From NCBI GenBank assembly GCA_963682025.1, contig OY821518.1, positions 141,261,529 through 141,325,528 of the forward strand: DNA of 64,000 bases. The letters are read 5' to 3'. Origin of the DNA: Cordilura impudica (Eukaryota; Arthropoda; Insecta; Diptera; Scathophagidae). The notes under the pieces are model-generated. The model was not told where the DNA came from. It saw only the letters and a program-made list of their open reading frames with translations, and did not search any database. The position numbers and the translations under genes are program-made. Of the stretch, positions 55,322 to 64,000 are shown one piece after another (the first letter of the stretch is position 1; each line of letters opens with the position of its first letter).

Positions 55322-56176
55322 TATACCCTCCACTCCAGTGTGCAGAGGGTATATATAAGTTTGTCATTCCGTTTGTAATAATTAGAAAAAAAATTTTGGA
55401 CCCCATAAAATATATATATTTGTGATCCTTATAATAACCGGAGTTGATATAGCGATGTCCGTCTGTCCGTCTGCTCGTTGACATAAAAAATGATTCACTA
55501 ACATCCTGAAAAGTTTTCTATTTAAAATCGTCCAAATCGGTCGCTTAGGGCCCGAGATTTGAATGAAGAACTAAAAAAAGTCTTGAAAAAATATAATTTT
55601 CTATGTTGTTCTTGTCACGATCACGCCCTCAATAGTGCATCTACAGAGATCATTTTTAGTGAGAATGATTCACCAAATTCATGGGAAGATTTCTGTTTCA
55701 AAAATCATTAAAATCGGTGGAACAGGTCCAGGGAAATCTCTGAAAAATTAAAAAAAAAAATAATTAAAAATATGATGTTTCTATATTGTTCTTGTTGTTA
55801 TTCTAAATGTTGTGTTGTTGTCATAGCTGGACTTGTTGTTTTTGTGGTCGTTGTGGTAATAATATAATAAAAACTAACCCTTTGTATTTTTTTTATTAAC
55901 TCTGGTAGAAAATTTTAAAAGTTTCCATTGTTTTGGCATCACTAAAAAAATTTGTTAGATCATTTCTGTTATTACCACGAGCCTGCCTGCAAAATTTAAG
56001 ACCGAATGGGTCACAGGAAAGAGGTTAAAATCGATCCAAAATTTTTTCGAAAAGCAGACACTACGAGTTAATATACATATGTAAAGGGAGTAAAAATTCA
56101 CCAGCATCTAAAGCAAATAATGCTAAAATATGTACATATGTATATCTACCTAGTTGTTAATAAAAAAAAAACAATG
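55322..56176 (+). mobile_element. HINE/mini-me-like repeat, family B, copy 3
   Basis: Starts TATACCCTCCACTCCAGTG with the foldback GAGGGTATATATAAG, a short GTCCGTCTGTCC tract near 55456, and matches 1094-1935 throughout. A TGTACATATGTATATC insertion distinguishes it near 56131. Its own 3' hairpin end is absent here; a family B end occurs at 58788-58844 and could be its displaced terminus if the intervening 2.6 kb was inserted or is part of a longer element. Confidence 0.6.
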
Positions 56177-56311
56177 TAAATTTGGAAAAAAAATGTTTAT
56201 ATATTAATTTATTTAAAGAGAAAAACACAAAAATAACGTTTGATGTTGTATTTTTTGTGTGCAATATTTACATATACATACATACATACACATATTAAAT
56301 AATACAAGTAA

Positions 56312-56731
56312 TCTTAATATATAAAAACGTTGGTGCGTATGTTGGTACTCTAATAACTGTTGAACCACTAATGCTAGCGACTTCGTATTCATACCGTATG
56401 TTCCTTTGGTTCTCCGATTTGCATAACTTTTTTCGTACCTGATAGGTGGCGCTGGGGTCGAGATTTTCCCAAAAAATTTATTTACGGTCCAATTTAGCTC
56501 AAATTCGCAACATATATTATGTACATAAAACTAAAGTTGCTGACAAAGTTTTTCACCTGTAGGTGGCTCTGGTGTTAAAATATTCAAGAAAACGTATTTT
56601 TTTTTTCAGTCATATTCATAATATTATTAAATCGTGCTTTACTTTTGCCCGACACTCGGTACTAAAATTTTGATGCAATATAAAATCCAGATGTTTTCTT
56701 CGGGCCAGCAACGCGGACCGGACTCAGCTAG
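56312..56731 (+). mobile_element. short non-autonomous Helitron, 420 bp
   Basis: Begins TCTTAATATATAAAAACGTT after A and ends GCGGACCGGACTCAGCTAG followed by T. An imperfect GGGCC/GGACC stem lies just before the end. The 5' start is shared with 26576 and the CTAG end type with the Helitron at 25197. No coding capacity. Internal words (GATAGGTGGCGCTGGGGT) recur at 27131 in reverse. Confidence 0.7.
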
Positions 56732-56734
56732 TAT

Positions 56735-58787
56735 ACTTATATTCTATATATGTATATCCATAATAACTGCATGTTAGAAATAATTCGGTATATTATTTTA
56801 TTTACATAAAATTCTGCAATATTTTGTTGTGGGAAAAATACATTTCTTTTGCATTAACAGAGTGTCACTTCATTTTGCTCAACGTGACTATGCCACAGTA
56901 GATGGCGCCACAATTTTTGTTTGTTCTAATTAGCTTTGCAACAGTTATTTCTATTTTAACATGAATGTTAATATTTTCAACTGGATATCATACAGAACAT
57001 TGTTAAGAGTATACACGGGCTGGTCTTTTATTTCATGCGTTTTTTCATTATTCTTTTACAAATATGAACATAAGTTTGGCACGCTAACTTTTTGTTATCT
57101 TTACAAAATAGAGTTACCGAGTTCATCAATGAGTTTTTTGCTTTCAAAACAGTTCTACATAGTTATATGATTGATTGCGATTACATCTAATTTTTAGAAA
57201 TTGTTTTTAATTACTAAAGCATTATTATTCACATAAATACAAAATTGCACTTTTTAAATTTTCTATTCAAATTTAAGAAAATATCAATTCTAAAAACTAG
57301 AATTTCCTAGAATTTCCAATTATAAATTGCAGTTAATTGAATTTCAGAAAATCATATCAAAACGTCGGAAATTATAATTTTAATATATAAATTTTATTCG
57401 TTAAACACAAATTGAAATTCCAAAAAAAAAAAACACCAAATATTATTACATTTAAAAATGTTTACATTTAAAAAAAATATTGCCATTCAGGAGATATTAA
57501 TAACTTTTCAGTACCGCGATAACTTCTTTTAACGATAGTCGAATCGTTAAAAAAAAGAAAATAGCAAAATTATCAGTAAAATTTTTAAACGATATTCGCT
57601 ATTGTTAAAGTCAGCTGTTGTTGTTATCTAAACGACAATCATTTTTGTGTTGTTTATTCAATCGATAAAAACTTAAATTTTTAGGTTGAAATGTCATCAT
57701 ACATACATAAATAAAAATCATAAAATAGTGAAAATATTTTGTTTTAATTAAAAAAACTTTTTCTGTATAAATAAAAAAAATTAAATAGCATATTCAATTC
57801 ATTATTTCATTTTCAAATAAATACACAGAAATATTAGGAAAAAAATAAAGATATTAAACATAAACATAAAATCATCCTGTCAAACACGAAGTAATTTGTT
57901 TTTTCTATTCTTCTTTGTGTTTTTCGCTTATTTTGACAGAGATGCCACTCGTTTACAATTTAAATAAATAGAAAAATAGATTTGTCGACTGTCGTAAAGA
58001 TGTACATATGTACTTAGTGAATCACTTAATCCTTAGTGCAAACAACAATAGCTGTCGATATATTTTGCGATTGTCGGATCGTTGAAATTTACAGAATCAC
58101 ACTACAGAAAACATTAATTTAAATTCAATGAATTTTAGAAAACGTCAAATGATATTTAAGAATTGCGAACATAAAAACTGTTACATAAATAAACGCAATT
58201 TGATGAGAATGTTATTTATATATAAATTTTCACAATTTTTTTTTGGATGAATATTTGAAGTTTTCAGAAAATAAAGATAACAAATTATTTATTTAAAATG
58301 TTTGGGACATTTGGTTTTTTGCGTTTGGCATCCCTAATTTGATTATTTATTATTATAAATTTATTCTCTATGTTTTCCAAATATGGCAATGTTTTTATAA
58401 AAATGTTGAGAGAGCTTTTTTTTGGTTATTATTTGTTACTCCATCCGACCTACATGACCGCAATGAAAAAATATTTCGCCAGTTAAAAGAAACTATACAG
58501 CCATCTCCAATTAGCACGATTTAATGCATATGGAGGTTAGGGCGAGCTATTTAATTAGCAAAAACTAAATTAAAAGAGAAGTTATGTCATATAACCGGAA
58601 ACGCATGCATATAGATATATAACCTAAATGCATGCCGATCAGCAACCACGATGACCAAAAAGCAAACACCGAAATAGATCCGAAATAATCGAAAAGACGA
58701 AAACCAACCCAAAGAATTTGCTGAAATAATTTGGTATTAAGTTTAACAAATTGTTTACTTTTTCATTTACATTTATTATCAAGACTC
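56735..58787. other. unassigned AT-rich region, 2 kb
   Basis: No recognised gene. Scattered AATTTCAGAAAA/ATTTTAGAAAACGTCAA words near 57342 and 58131 resemble the 21-bp unit of 37485-37700. The ORFs of 61-69 codons lack motifs. GTTGTTGTTATCTAAACGAC near 57615 and flanking sequence could be ordinary intergenic DNA. Confidence 0.3.
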
Positions 58788-58844
58788 AAACCGAGGTGGA
58801 GGGTATCAAAGATTCGGCACAGCCGAATTTAACACTCTTACTTG
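58788..58844 (+). mobile_element. HINE family B 3' terminus
   Basis: ACCGAGGTGGAGGGTATC, then AAAGATTCGGCACAGCCGAA (hairpin) and CTCTTACTTGTT are identical in order to 2746-2800. Nothing immediately upstream matches family B. Confidence 0.7.
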
Positions 58845-60574
58845 TTGGATCCCAAATAGCCACAAGTCGTTTATTATGTATTTGAAGATATACTATAATC
58901 TTAAATTCGCATTAATACCTAACATCTGTCTGTAGAAATTTGTGAGAATTCAATCAGATCTAAAAGATGAGCTTGTTTTCCTTAAAGTCATCTACCTCTG
59001 TGACTGGATTAGAGGTGTGATAACAAAATGTATTTTCCACTTTTACATGCGGATTGGCTTCAGTTTTGTACGAATACTCGTTTTTTCTTATTATTTTATT
59101 CCAAGCTTTTTTATACATATTTATATATTTCATATTTAGGTACTTTGTTTGAAACTCAAATTTTTTTTCCATATATGACGATGCTCAGTTTAGAAACTTT
59201 TTTTTAGCACAGTTTTCCGAAAAAGTCGTAAATTTTTTCATAAAAATCGGAAAATTCTGTACTTTTGATATAATGGAACAGCACTAATTAAATCGGTGAA
59301 AAAATTGTCGTTGATTTTTCTCGCTTTTCAATATTTTACAAAGAGTTTTTCGGCTAAAAATTTGAAAGATTAAAATGTTATGCCGAATAGTCAGCTCACA
59401 TCGAAGGCTAATCGTGTATGTGAGAGTGTGAAAAGATTTCGAAAAATGGATAAACATATATATACTGCTACGAGTTAACGAGACTGTGGTCTCAAAAATA
59501 CTAAATTCACTAAATAAAATCCTTTTTATATCATAGATCCTTTGAATTATGCATCCGAACTTTTTTATGTCACTATAGAGTGCAAAGATATATTAACAAA
59601 ATTTTCTAAATATTTTTTTTTTTCAAAACCCAGTTAACAATTTGGCATGCAACTTGTTGTATTTGTTTTGCATAAGGCAACATAAGGCAACAAAATGTTG
59701 CAAAAGGGGTTAAATTAAAGACGTTATGGTATAAAAATTTACTACACAACACGTTTCAGGTCCCACCATAAGAATAGCGGAATAGGAATAGTTCATCTAC
59801 CTAAAAAGCATTCCAGTAAAAAATAAGAAGTGCTGCTTAGCTTAGAGAAAGGCCTCTTAATATTTATCCTAGAACAAAGTATAATTATCTGTATTTCAAA
59901 CTTATATATAATTATATGGGCCACATGCACAATGGTACGGAGTTTCTACCATTTGGAAAATATTTAAATGCCAAAATTTCGGAATTGATTTGTGAATCAG
60001 CATCTGCCCACTCTGATCTTATAGGTATGATGAAAAAGCGAGATCACATAATAATTTAGTTAAACTATAAATTAAAGAAAATAATATGAATTAAGAAATT
60101 ATCGAAGTTTTCTTCTAATTTGATATATCACATAACGATTTGTACCACTCATGTTTTAACTTTTCTTTCAAATCAATTAAAAATGTATAATTAATTATTT
60201 AAAATTAAGGAATTTATCATAGTTTAGCTATTTCCATTAAAAAAATGTTTTTTTTTATATATTTTTAATGTGTATTTTCTATGAGTTGGATCATAAATAC
60301 ACGGTTGGATCAATAAAACTGTGACTTTTTGAGAAAAAATTTTTTTAAATAAATTTTTTACAGAATTTTGTAGATAATTTAATAATAAGAATATTTAGAT
60401 TACGCTTAAGAGCAACGAAAATCTTGAATTTATAACAGCTATTCAAATTTTTGGACCTAAAATTGTGGTTTATCGTGCTGATCGGAACTATTATTGCGCA
60501 AAAAGTATTTAAAATCTCTGTAATAAATTTTATAAATTTAAAGAATAACTAAAAATTGCCTATAAAATGTCCAT
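58845..60574. other. unassigned AT-rich region, 1.7 kb
   Basis: No supported coding sequence. A local direct repeat GCATAAGGCAACATAAGGCA lies near 59671. ORFs at 58942-59139 (plus) and 58960-59172 (minus) overlap each other and have no motif. Confidence 0.3.
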
Positions 60575-60732
60575 TAAGGTGGACCTTGAAATGAAATTTT
60601 TGCGATATTTTGGTAGATGAGGGCTCTATTCCGTGCCTTTTTGAAAAAAAATGACAATGCCGAAAAAAAAAATTAGGGGTTGCGCACGAGCCGAGAAAAA
60701 GGTCCACTTTGCCAAAATTAGGGGGGAAATTG

Positions 60733-61028
60733 CCATAGGTCATCAGGGGTCACCCGTAGGGGGGAAGAATGTATGGCCGACCCCCATTAACTTTGTACCG
60801 CCAACATTTTCCCCCAAGACACCCACCCCCTATCTCCTCCCCTTAGGGGGGTCACCATACAAAAATGGAGGTTGCTCAGTATTTTCGAAAAACACCATAG
60901 GTCATCAGGGGTCACCCCTAGGGGGGCAAAATATATGACCGACCCCCATTAACTTTTCATCCCCAACATCTTTTCCGAACAAACTTACCCTCTATCTCCA
61001 CTCCTTGAGGGACTCCCCATACAAAAAT
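60733..61028 (+). repeat. 162-bp tandem duplication in the left inverted repeat
   Basis: CCATAGGTCATCAGGGGTCA occurs at 60733 and again at 60895. Each is followed by GACCGACCCCCATTAACTTT (or GGCCGACCCCC...), CTATCTCC-CTCCCCTT and CCATACAAAAAT. The first copy is more diverged from the right arm than the second. Confidence 0.8.
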
Positions 61029-61079
61029 AAAAGAAGCTGTAGTTGAGTAGTACTACTAAGCACTTTTAATATAATATAG

Positions 61080-63570
61080 TCAAATTAACATATTTTTGTT
61101 CGCTGATGGGTATTTCTTGCGGTAAGAATCGATAACATGTAGTAAATACTGTTTCTCTTCTTCGCCTTGACACAGTATTCTATTATAATCTTGTATCATT
61201 TTTACTCCTCTTTCGGCAGTGTCGTTCACAACGCGCAAGTTATTTACAATTCTACGACCTTCTTGATAGTCTGCGCGAGATTTCCAGGTTGCTGGATTTG
61301 CAAGAATGAAATCTTGCGATATTCCAAATCGTACAAATAAATTTTTGGTATTATGAGAGACGAAGTTGCTCAAGTCTTTAGCCAAGAATTCCTCATTCAC
61401 ATCTTTGAATTTCACCTCGAATTTTTTAACGCTGGTGCTTTTGATTACGACGCGAGGAGCTGGGGGAACCGGGTCGTCTTCTTCATCTTCTTCACCTTCT
61501 TCGTCTTCTTCATCTTCTTCACCTCTTCGTCTTCTTCATCTTCTTCACCTTCGTCATTCTCATTTTCTAGCAATGCTTGGGCCATTTTGGCCTTCAACTC
61601 ATTTGAAACCTTGTCATCGAAAAAGGCAAGGGCTATGTGCTCATCGGCGAGATACCATAGGTGACCGATAAATTTCTTTATCATTACCCGAGATAAATCC
61701 TGGTCAACGGACTTGTACTCGACGATGTCCTTCAAAAACTTCCAATCTTGATTCGGCGCCTCAGCTGCTCGAGAAGAACCAAACCATGCCTTGACGTAAA
61801 GTCGCACCACAAAAATACAAACGTGTCGAATACCATTCAATTCACATACAGATAAGTGAAAAGTTCTCCGAAACAAAAACATCTTGAGGCTGTAAATGGC
61901 TTTTGCCATCCATCGAGCATGGGAAACGGGTCCTGGAGGTCGGAAATGGTAATTCTCAAGTTTTTCACCCAGAAACAAAAGAATTAATTGTAGCATTTCT
62001 TTGTAGTCATCGCGAGGGTGTTTCTCCTTCAATTTATCTAAGCAAAACTCCTTTATGCCGACTTGCATTGCCACAGGAATTTTTCTGACGACTTGATCGT
62101 CTATCAAGCCAGAATGGAATGGTTTAACCTTTACAGCGTCCCATTCCTGTTTGAAACGGTCAAAGCAAGGAACGCCTGGTGCACTGGTCTTTCCCATTTT
62201 TGTCTCAAAAACTTCCCTTAGCACCAGTTCGTATACGTGGTGTCTGCAAGGTAAATATAAGATTTCTCTCTCCAACAGCCGCTCAAGAGCAACTGCGGCT
62301 CCGGAAAATGGGCCACTGTTCGTTGATGTCGTGTCGAAAGAAAGTCCTTGTATTCGATGTGTCATATGCCAAGATGCCAACAGTTGATAAACGGCATGTG
62401 CTATTCTCCGGCCTTTTCCTTTCCCATCTTCTACTTTGGGAACTCCAAGAAGTTGTTCTTTTTCTCCGTACGAGACAATTACCGGTAGACGGTCCACCTT
62501 CTTTGTACCCACAAAATCCAAAAGCATTTTGCCATCCCAATGGACTACGAAGGATTTAGCTGCGACAAGCTGGAGATAAATGAAACGCGTTGAAGAATAA
62601 GAATTCTGAATGAGAGCAAATAAATCTATGCGATCTTACTTCTGGATTGTCTTTCACATAACTCAGCATGTTCTCTCGATTTGAACGCCGACATCTCCGA
62701 AGCGACGTACGGTTTATTGTGTATTGTTGAGGATCGCGTCCAAATGCTTCTGCCGCCGCTATCATAATGCCGACCGCGTCTCGGTCAGTCACTTTGCACT
62801 TGTCCAAAGCTGATAGGACTCGTTCAGTAAAACATTGTTTGTAACCTCTTCTGTCACCAACATTTGATGGGCCAGCTTCTGCCGGGAAGTTTTCATCCTG
62901 TCTCCCATTATCATCGCTTGAATCACTGCTTGAAAATTTAACCACTGCAATTGAAAGAATTTCATTTGAAAATAAACATTGGACGAACACACAAAGCGCG
63001 AAATAGCTTACCGCCTTTAGCGAACTGATCTCTACTAGATTCCGTTGCACGTTTGCGTCGCAACTCTTCTTGTTCTTCGCGCTCAGCTTTTCTTTTCCTC
63101 GTTCGAGTATCAGTAGCGTCCACACCTCCCATAGTTCCTGGCCGGCCATCTTCTCTTTGCTTTAGCAGAAACTCAATGTCTTCGGTATTTGTCATTTTCT
63201 CAAGGGCGTTGGCGTGTGCGATGTCGAAAAGATTATCCAAGCTATCAGAAATCTTATTCTCTTTTTCTCTAGTGGACTCAGTCTTTCTGTGAGATGACTT
63301 TCTTAAAGCATCCCACTCATCGTGCAGCGCAGCTATTTTTCTTGTAACATCACCTCTGGCTTTCGTCGGAATAGCTGCTTGGCGCCAAAAAATCATCACT
63401 GCGTCCGCGACTATAACCGCACTATTTTTCTTCGACATGTTTCGTTTGCGAATGTTGAAGAAATGCATTCTTAGCACTTGCTTCTTCGACGGTAATTTGT
63501 TCCCCGTAATATTCATGCTTGGATAACCAATCAAAAAAATATCGTCGCGCGATCTAAGTTGTGTTGTCAT
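61080..63570 (-). CDS. hAT-like transposase, 3 exons, one apparent frameshift
   Basis: Proposed structure on the minus strand: exon 1 63570-63012, intron 63011-62945 (GTAAGC...TTGCAG), exon 2 62944-62640, intron 62639-62570 (GTAAGA...CTCCAG), exon 3 62569-61080. Reading frames join cleanly at both junctions (phase 1, then phase 0). Product about 784 residues if one base is restored in an acidic repeat near 61524. Features in order: a basic, Lys/Arg/Glu-rich N-terminal region (KRKAEREEQEELRRKRATE), SFVVHWDGKMLLDFVGTKKV, LSFDTTSTNSGPFSGAAVAL (DTT-NSG), LYLPCRHHVYELVL (C--H), PPGPVSHARWMAKAIYSLKM, LADEHIALAFFDD, an acidic GEEDEEDEE tract and C-terminal NDTAERGVKMIQDYN. The same C--H, HARW and AERG marks occur in an uncharacterised arthropod/Hydra transposase family. 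Start chosen as the first ATG of the long ORF; a Met at residue 45 is an alternative. It would act on the element's own ends. Confidence 0.75.
61481..61560 (-). repeat. 27-bp coding minisatellite with 1-nt loss
   Basis: Three units of CTTCTTCGTCTTCTTCATCT plus TCTTCACC encode the acidic GEEDEEDEE repeat of the transposase on the minus strand. The third unit reads ACCTCTTCGTC where the others read ACCTTCTTCGTC, so one T is missing at about 61524. This shifts the frame to a Lys/Met-rich tail and a stop at 61445, while the original frame resumes as DDPVPPAPRVVIKSTS. Confidence 0.8.
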
Positions 63571-63861
63571 CTTAACTTTTAAAAAACGGGAGAAAAATCA
63601 ATTTACTTTTCGCGGTCGTCGGCACTTGTTGAATGACAACAATCGATGAATGAACTGCTATTTATAACTACTACGTATTTTGCAATATTTTACTGCCAGG
63701 TACTGATGAATGGGGGCATCTGCTACGTGTGCGTTTCAAATTTTTCAAGACTTTCCAAACAATGACCACTCTTGAATATTGGTGGAATTTCTGTAAAAAA
63801 ATCAAAAAAAATCAAAAAAATCACGATATTGTGCAACTGTAAATACATAGATTTTCAGTAT

Positions 63862-64000
63862 TTTTGTATGGGGAGTCCCTCAAGGAGTGGAGATAGAGGG
63901 TAAGTTTGTTCGGAAAAGATGTTGGGGATGAAAAGTTAATGGGGGTCGGTCATATATTTTGCCCCCCCCTAGGGGTGACCCCTGATGACCTATGGTGTTT
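63862..64000 (-). repeat. right inverted repeat arm of the hAT-like element (cut)
   Basis: Reverse complement of 60890-61028, identical apart from the G-run length. It reaches the window edge, so the element continues rightward by at least the outer part of the left arm (about 300 bases). Confidence 0.85.

Larger units (their letters stand above)
60575..64000 (-). mobile_element. hAT-like transposon, runs past the right edge
   Basis: A probable left end TAAGGTGGACC starts near 60575 (TAAGG fits the hAT start pattern). The visible inverted repeat arms 60890-61028 and 63862-64000 match over 139 bases except for a G run of 6 versus 8. The left side carries a tandem duplication of about 162 bp. 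A three-exon transposase lies inside on the minus strand. The outer right end and target duplication are beyond the window, so the superfamily is tentative. Base composition is distinctly more GC-rich than the surroundings. Confidence 0.65.

Noticed and set aside
55322..58844. A single 3.5-kb autonomous Helentron
   Set aside because: Start and end of family B are present but no Rep or helicase motif lies between them, and a separate Helitron is inserted there.
61353..61671. Ser-rich and Phe-rich ORFs on the plus strand
   Set aside because: They are antisense to the acidic repeat of the transposase exon 3.
1..64000. tRNA, rRNA or snRNA genes
   Set aside because: No cloverleaf with A/B boxes or conserved rRNA core was seen in reading; a covariance-model scan would be decisive.
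1..64000. Endogenous virus or LTR retrotransposon
   Set aside because: No gag, protease, integrase or envelope motifs and no direct long terminal repeats; all RT traces carry LINE-type blocks.

Overview
This 64-kb window looks like AT-rich, repeat-dense DNA from a higher fly (Diptera, Schizophora). The evidence is the set of elements present: at least eight DINE-1/mini-me-like repeats with GTCY microsatellites and CTTACTTGTTT ends, jockey-type LINE fragments, insect mariner, Tc1 and piggyBac relatives, and two Helitron-type helicase remnants. Blowfly-like or muscid-like is a guess. I found no host gene, rRNA, tRNA, LTR retrotransposon or virus. Every convincing protein-coding stretch belongs to a mobile element, and nearly all are broken. 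All family assignments were made by eye.

Layout. 1-2.8 kb: AT-rich repeats and two HINE-type elements. 3.05-4.66 kb: an internally deleted mariner with a TA target duplication, split by a HINE. 5.2-7.2 kb: two converging LINE fragments. 7.2-7.9 and 19.95-20.6 kb: two copies of one TTAA-flanked MITE. 8.0-10.1 kb: a piggyBac element with both ends and TTAA duplications. 10.5-16.8 kb: four more LINE fragments on both strands. 18.8-19.3 and 25.2-26.6 kb: Helitron helicase remnants. 22.7-23.7 kb: a low-complexity tandem array. 26.6-27.6 kb: two fold-back elements. 27.58-31.11 kb: a hAT-like element with 0.45-kb inverted repeats and a near-perfect 8-bp duplication. 31.53-37.04 kb: a Transib-type (RAG1-related) element with CACAGTG ends, a perfect 5-bp duplication and unusually long (about 1.4 kb) inverted repeats. 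38.5-41.1 kb: a long 5'-truncated LINE with its 3' end. 44.0-48.4 kb: a three-level nest (Tc1 containing a Helitron containing a HINE). 50.5-54.0 kb: mariner and Tc1 fragments plus four HINEs. 55.3-58.8 kb: a HINE and a short Helitron. 60.6-64.0 kb: a second hAT-like element, running off the right edge, whose three-exon transposase gene is broken only by one apparent 1-nt deletion in an acidic minisatellite.

The nesting gives a relative chronology. HINEs are the last arrivals: they sit inside mariner, Transib, Tc1 and Helitron sequences. The right-edge element also looks young, because its visible inverted repeats differ only by a G-run length over 139 bp. The two most interesting objects are the long-inverted-repeat Transib element and the nearly intact right-edge hAT-like element.
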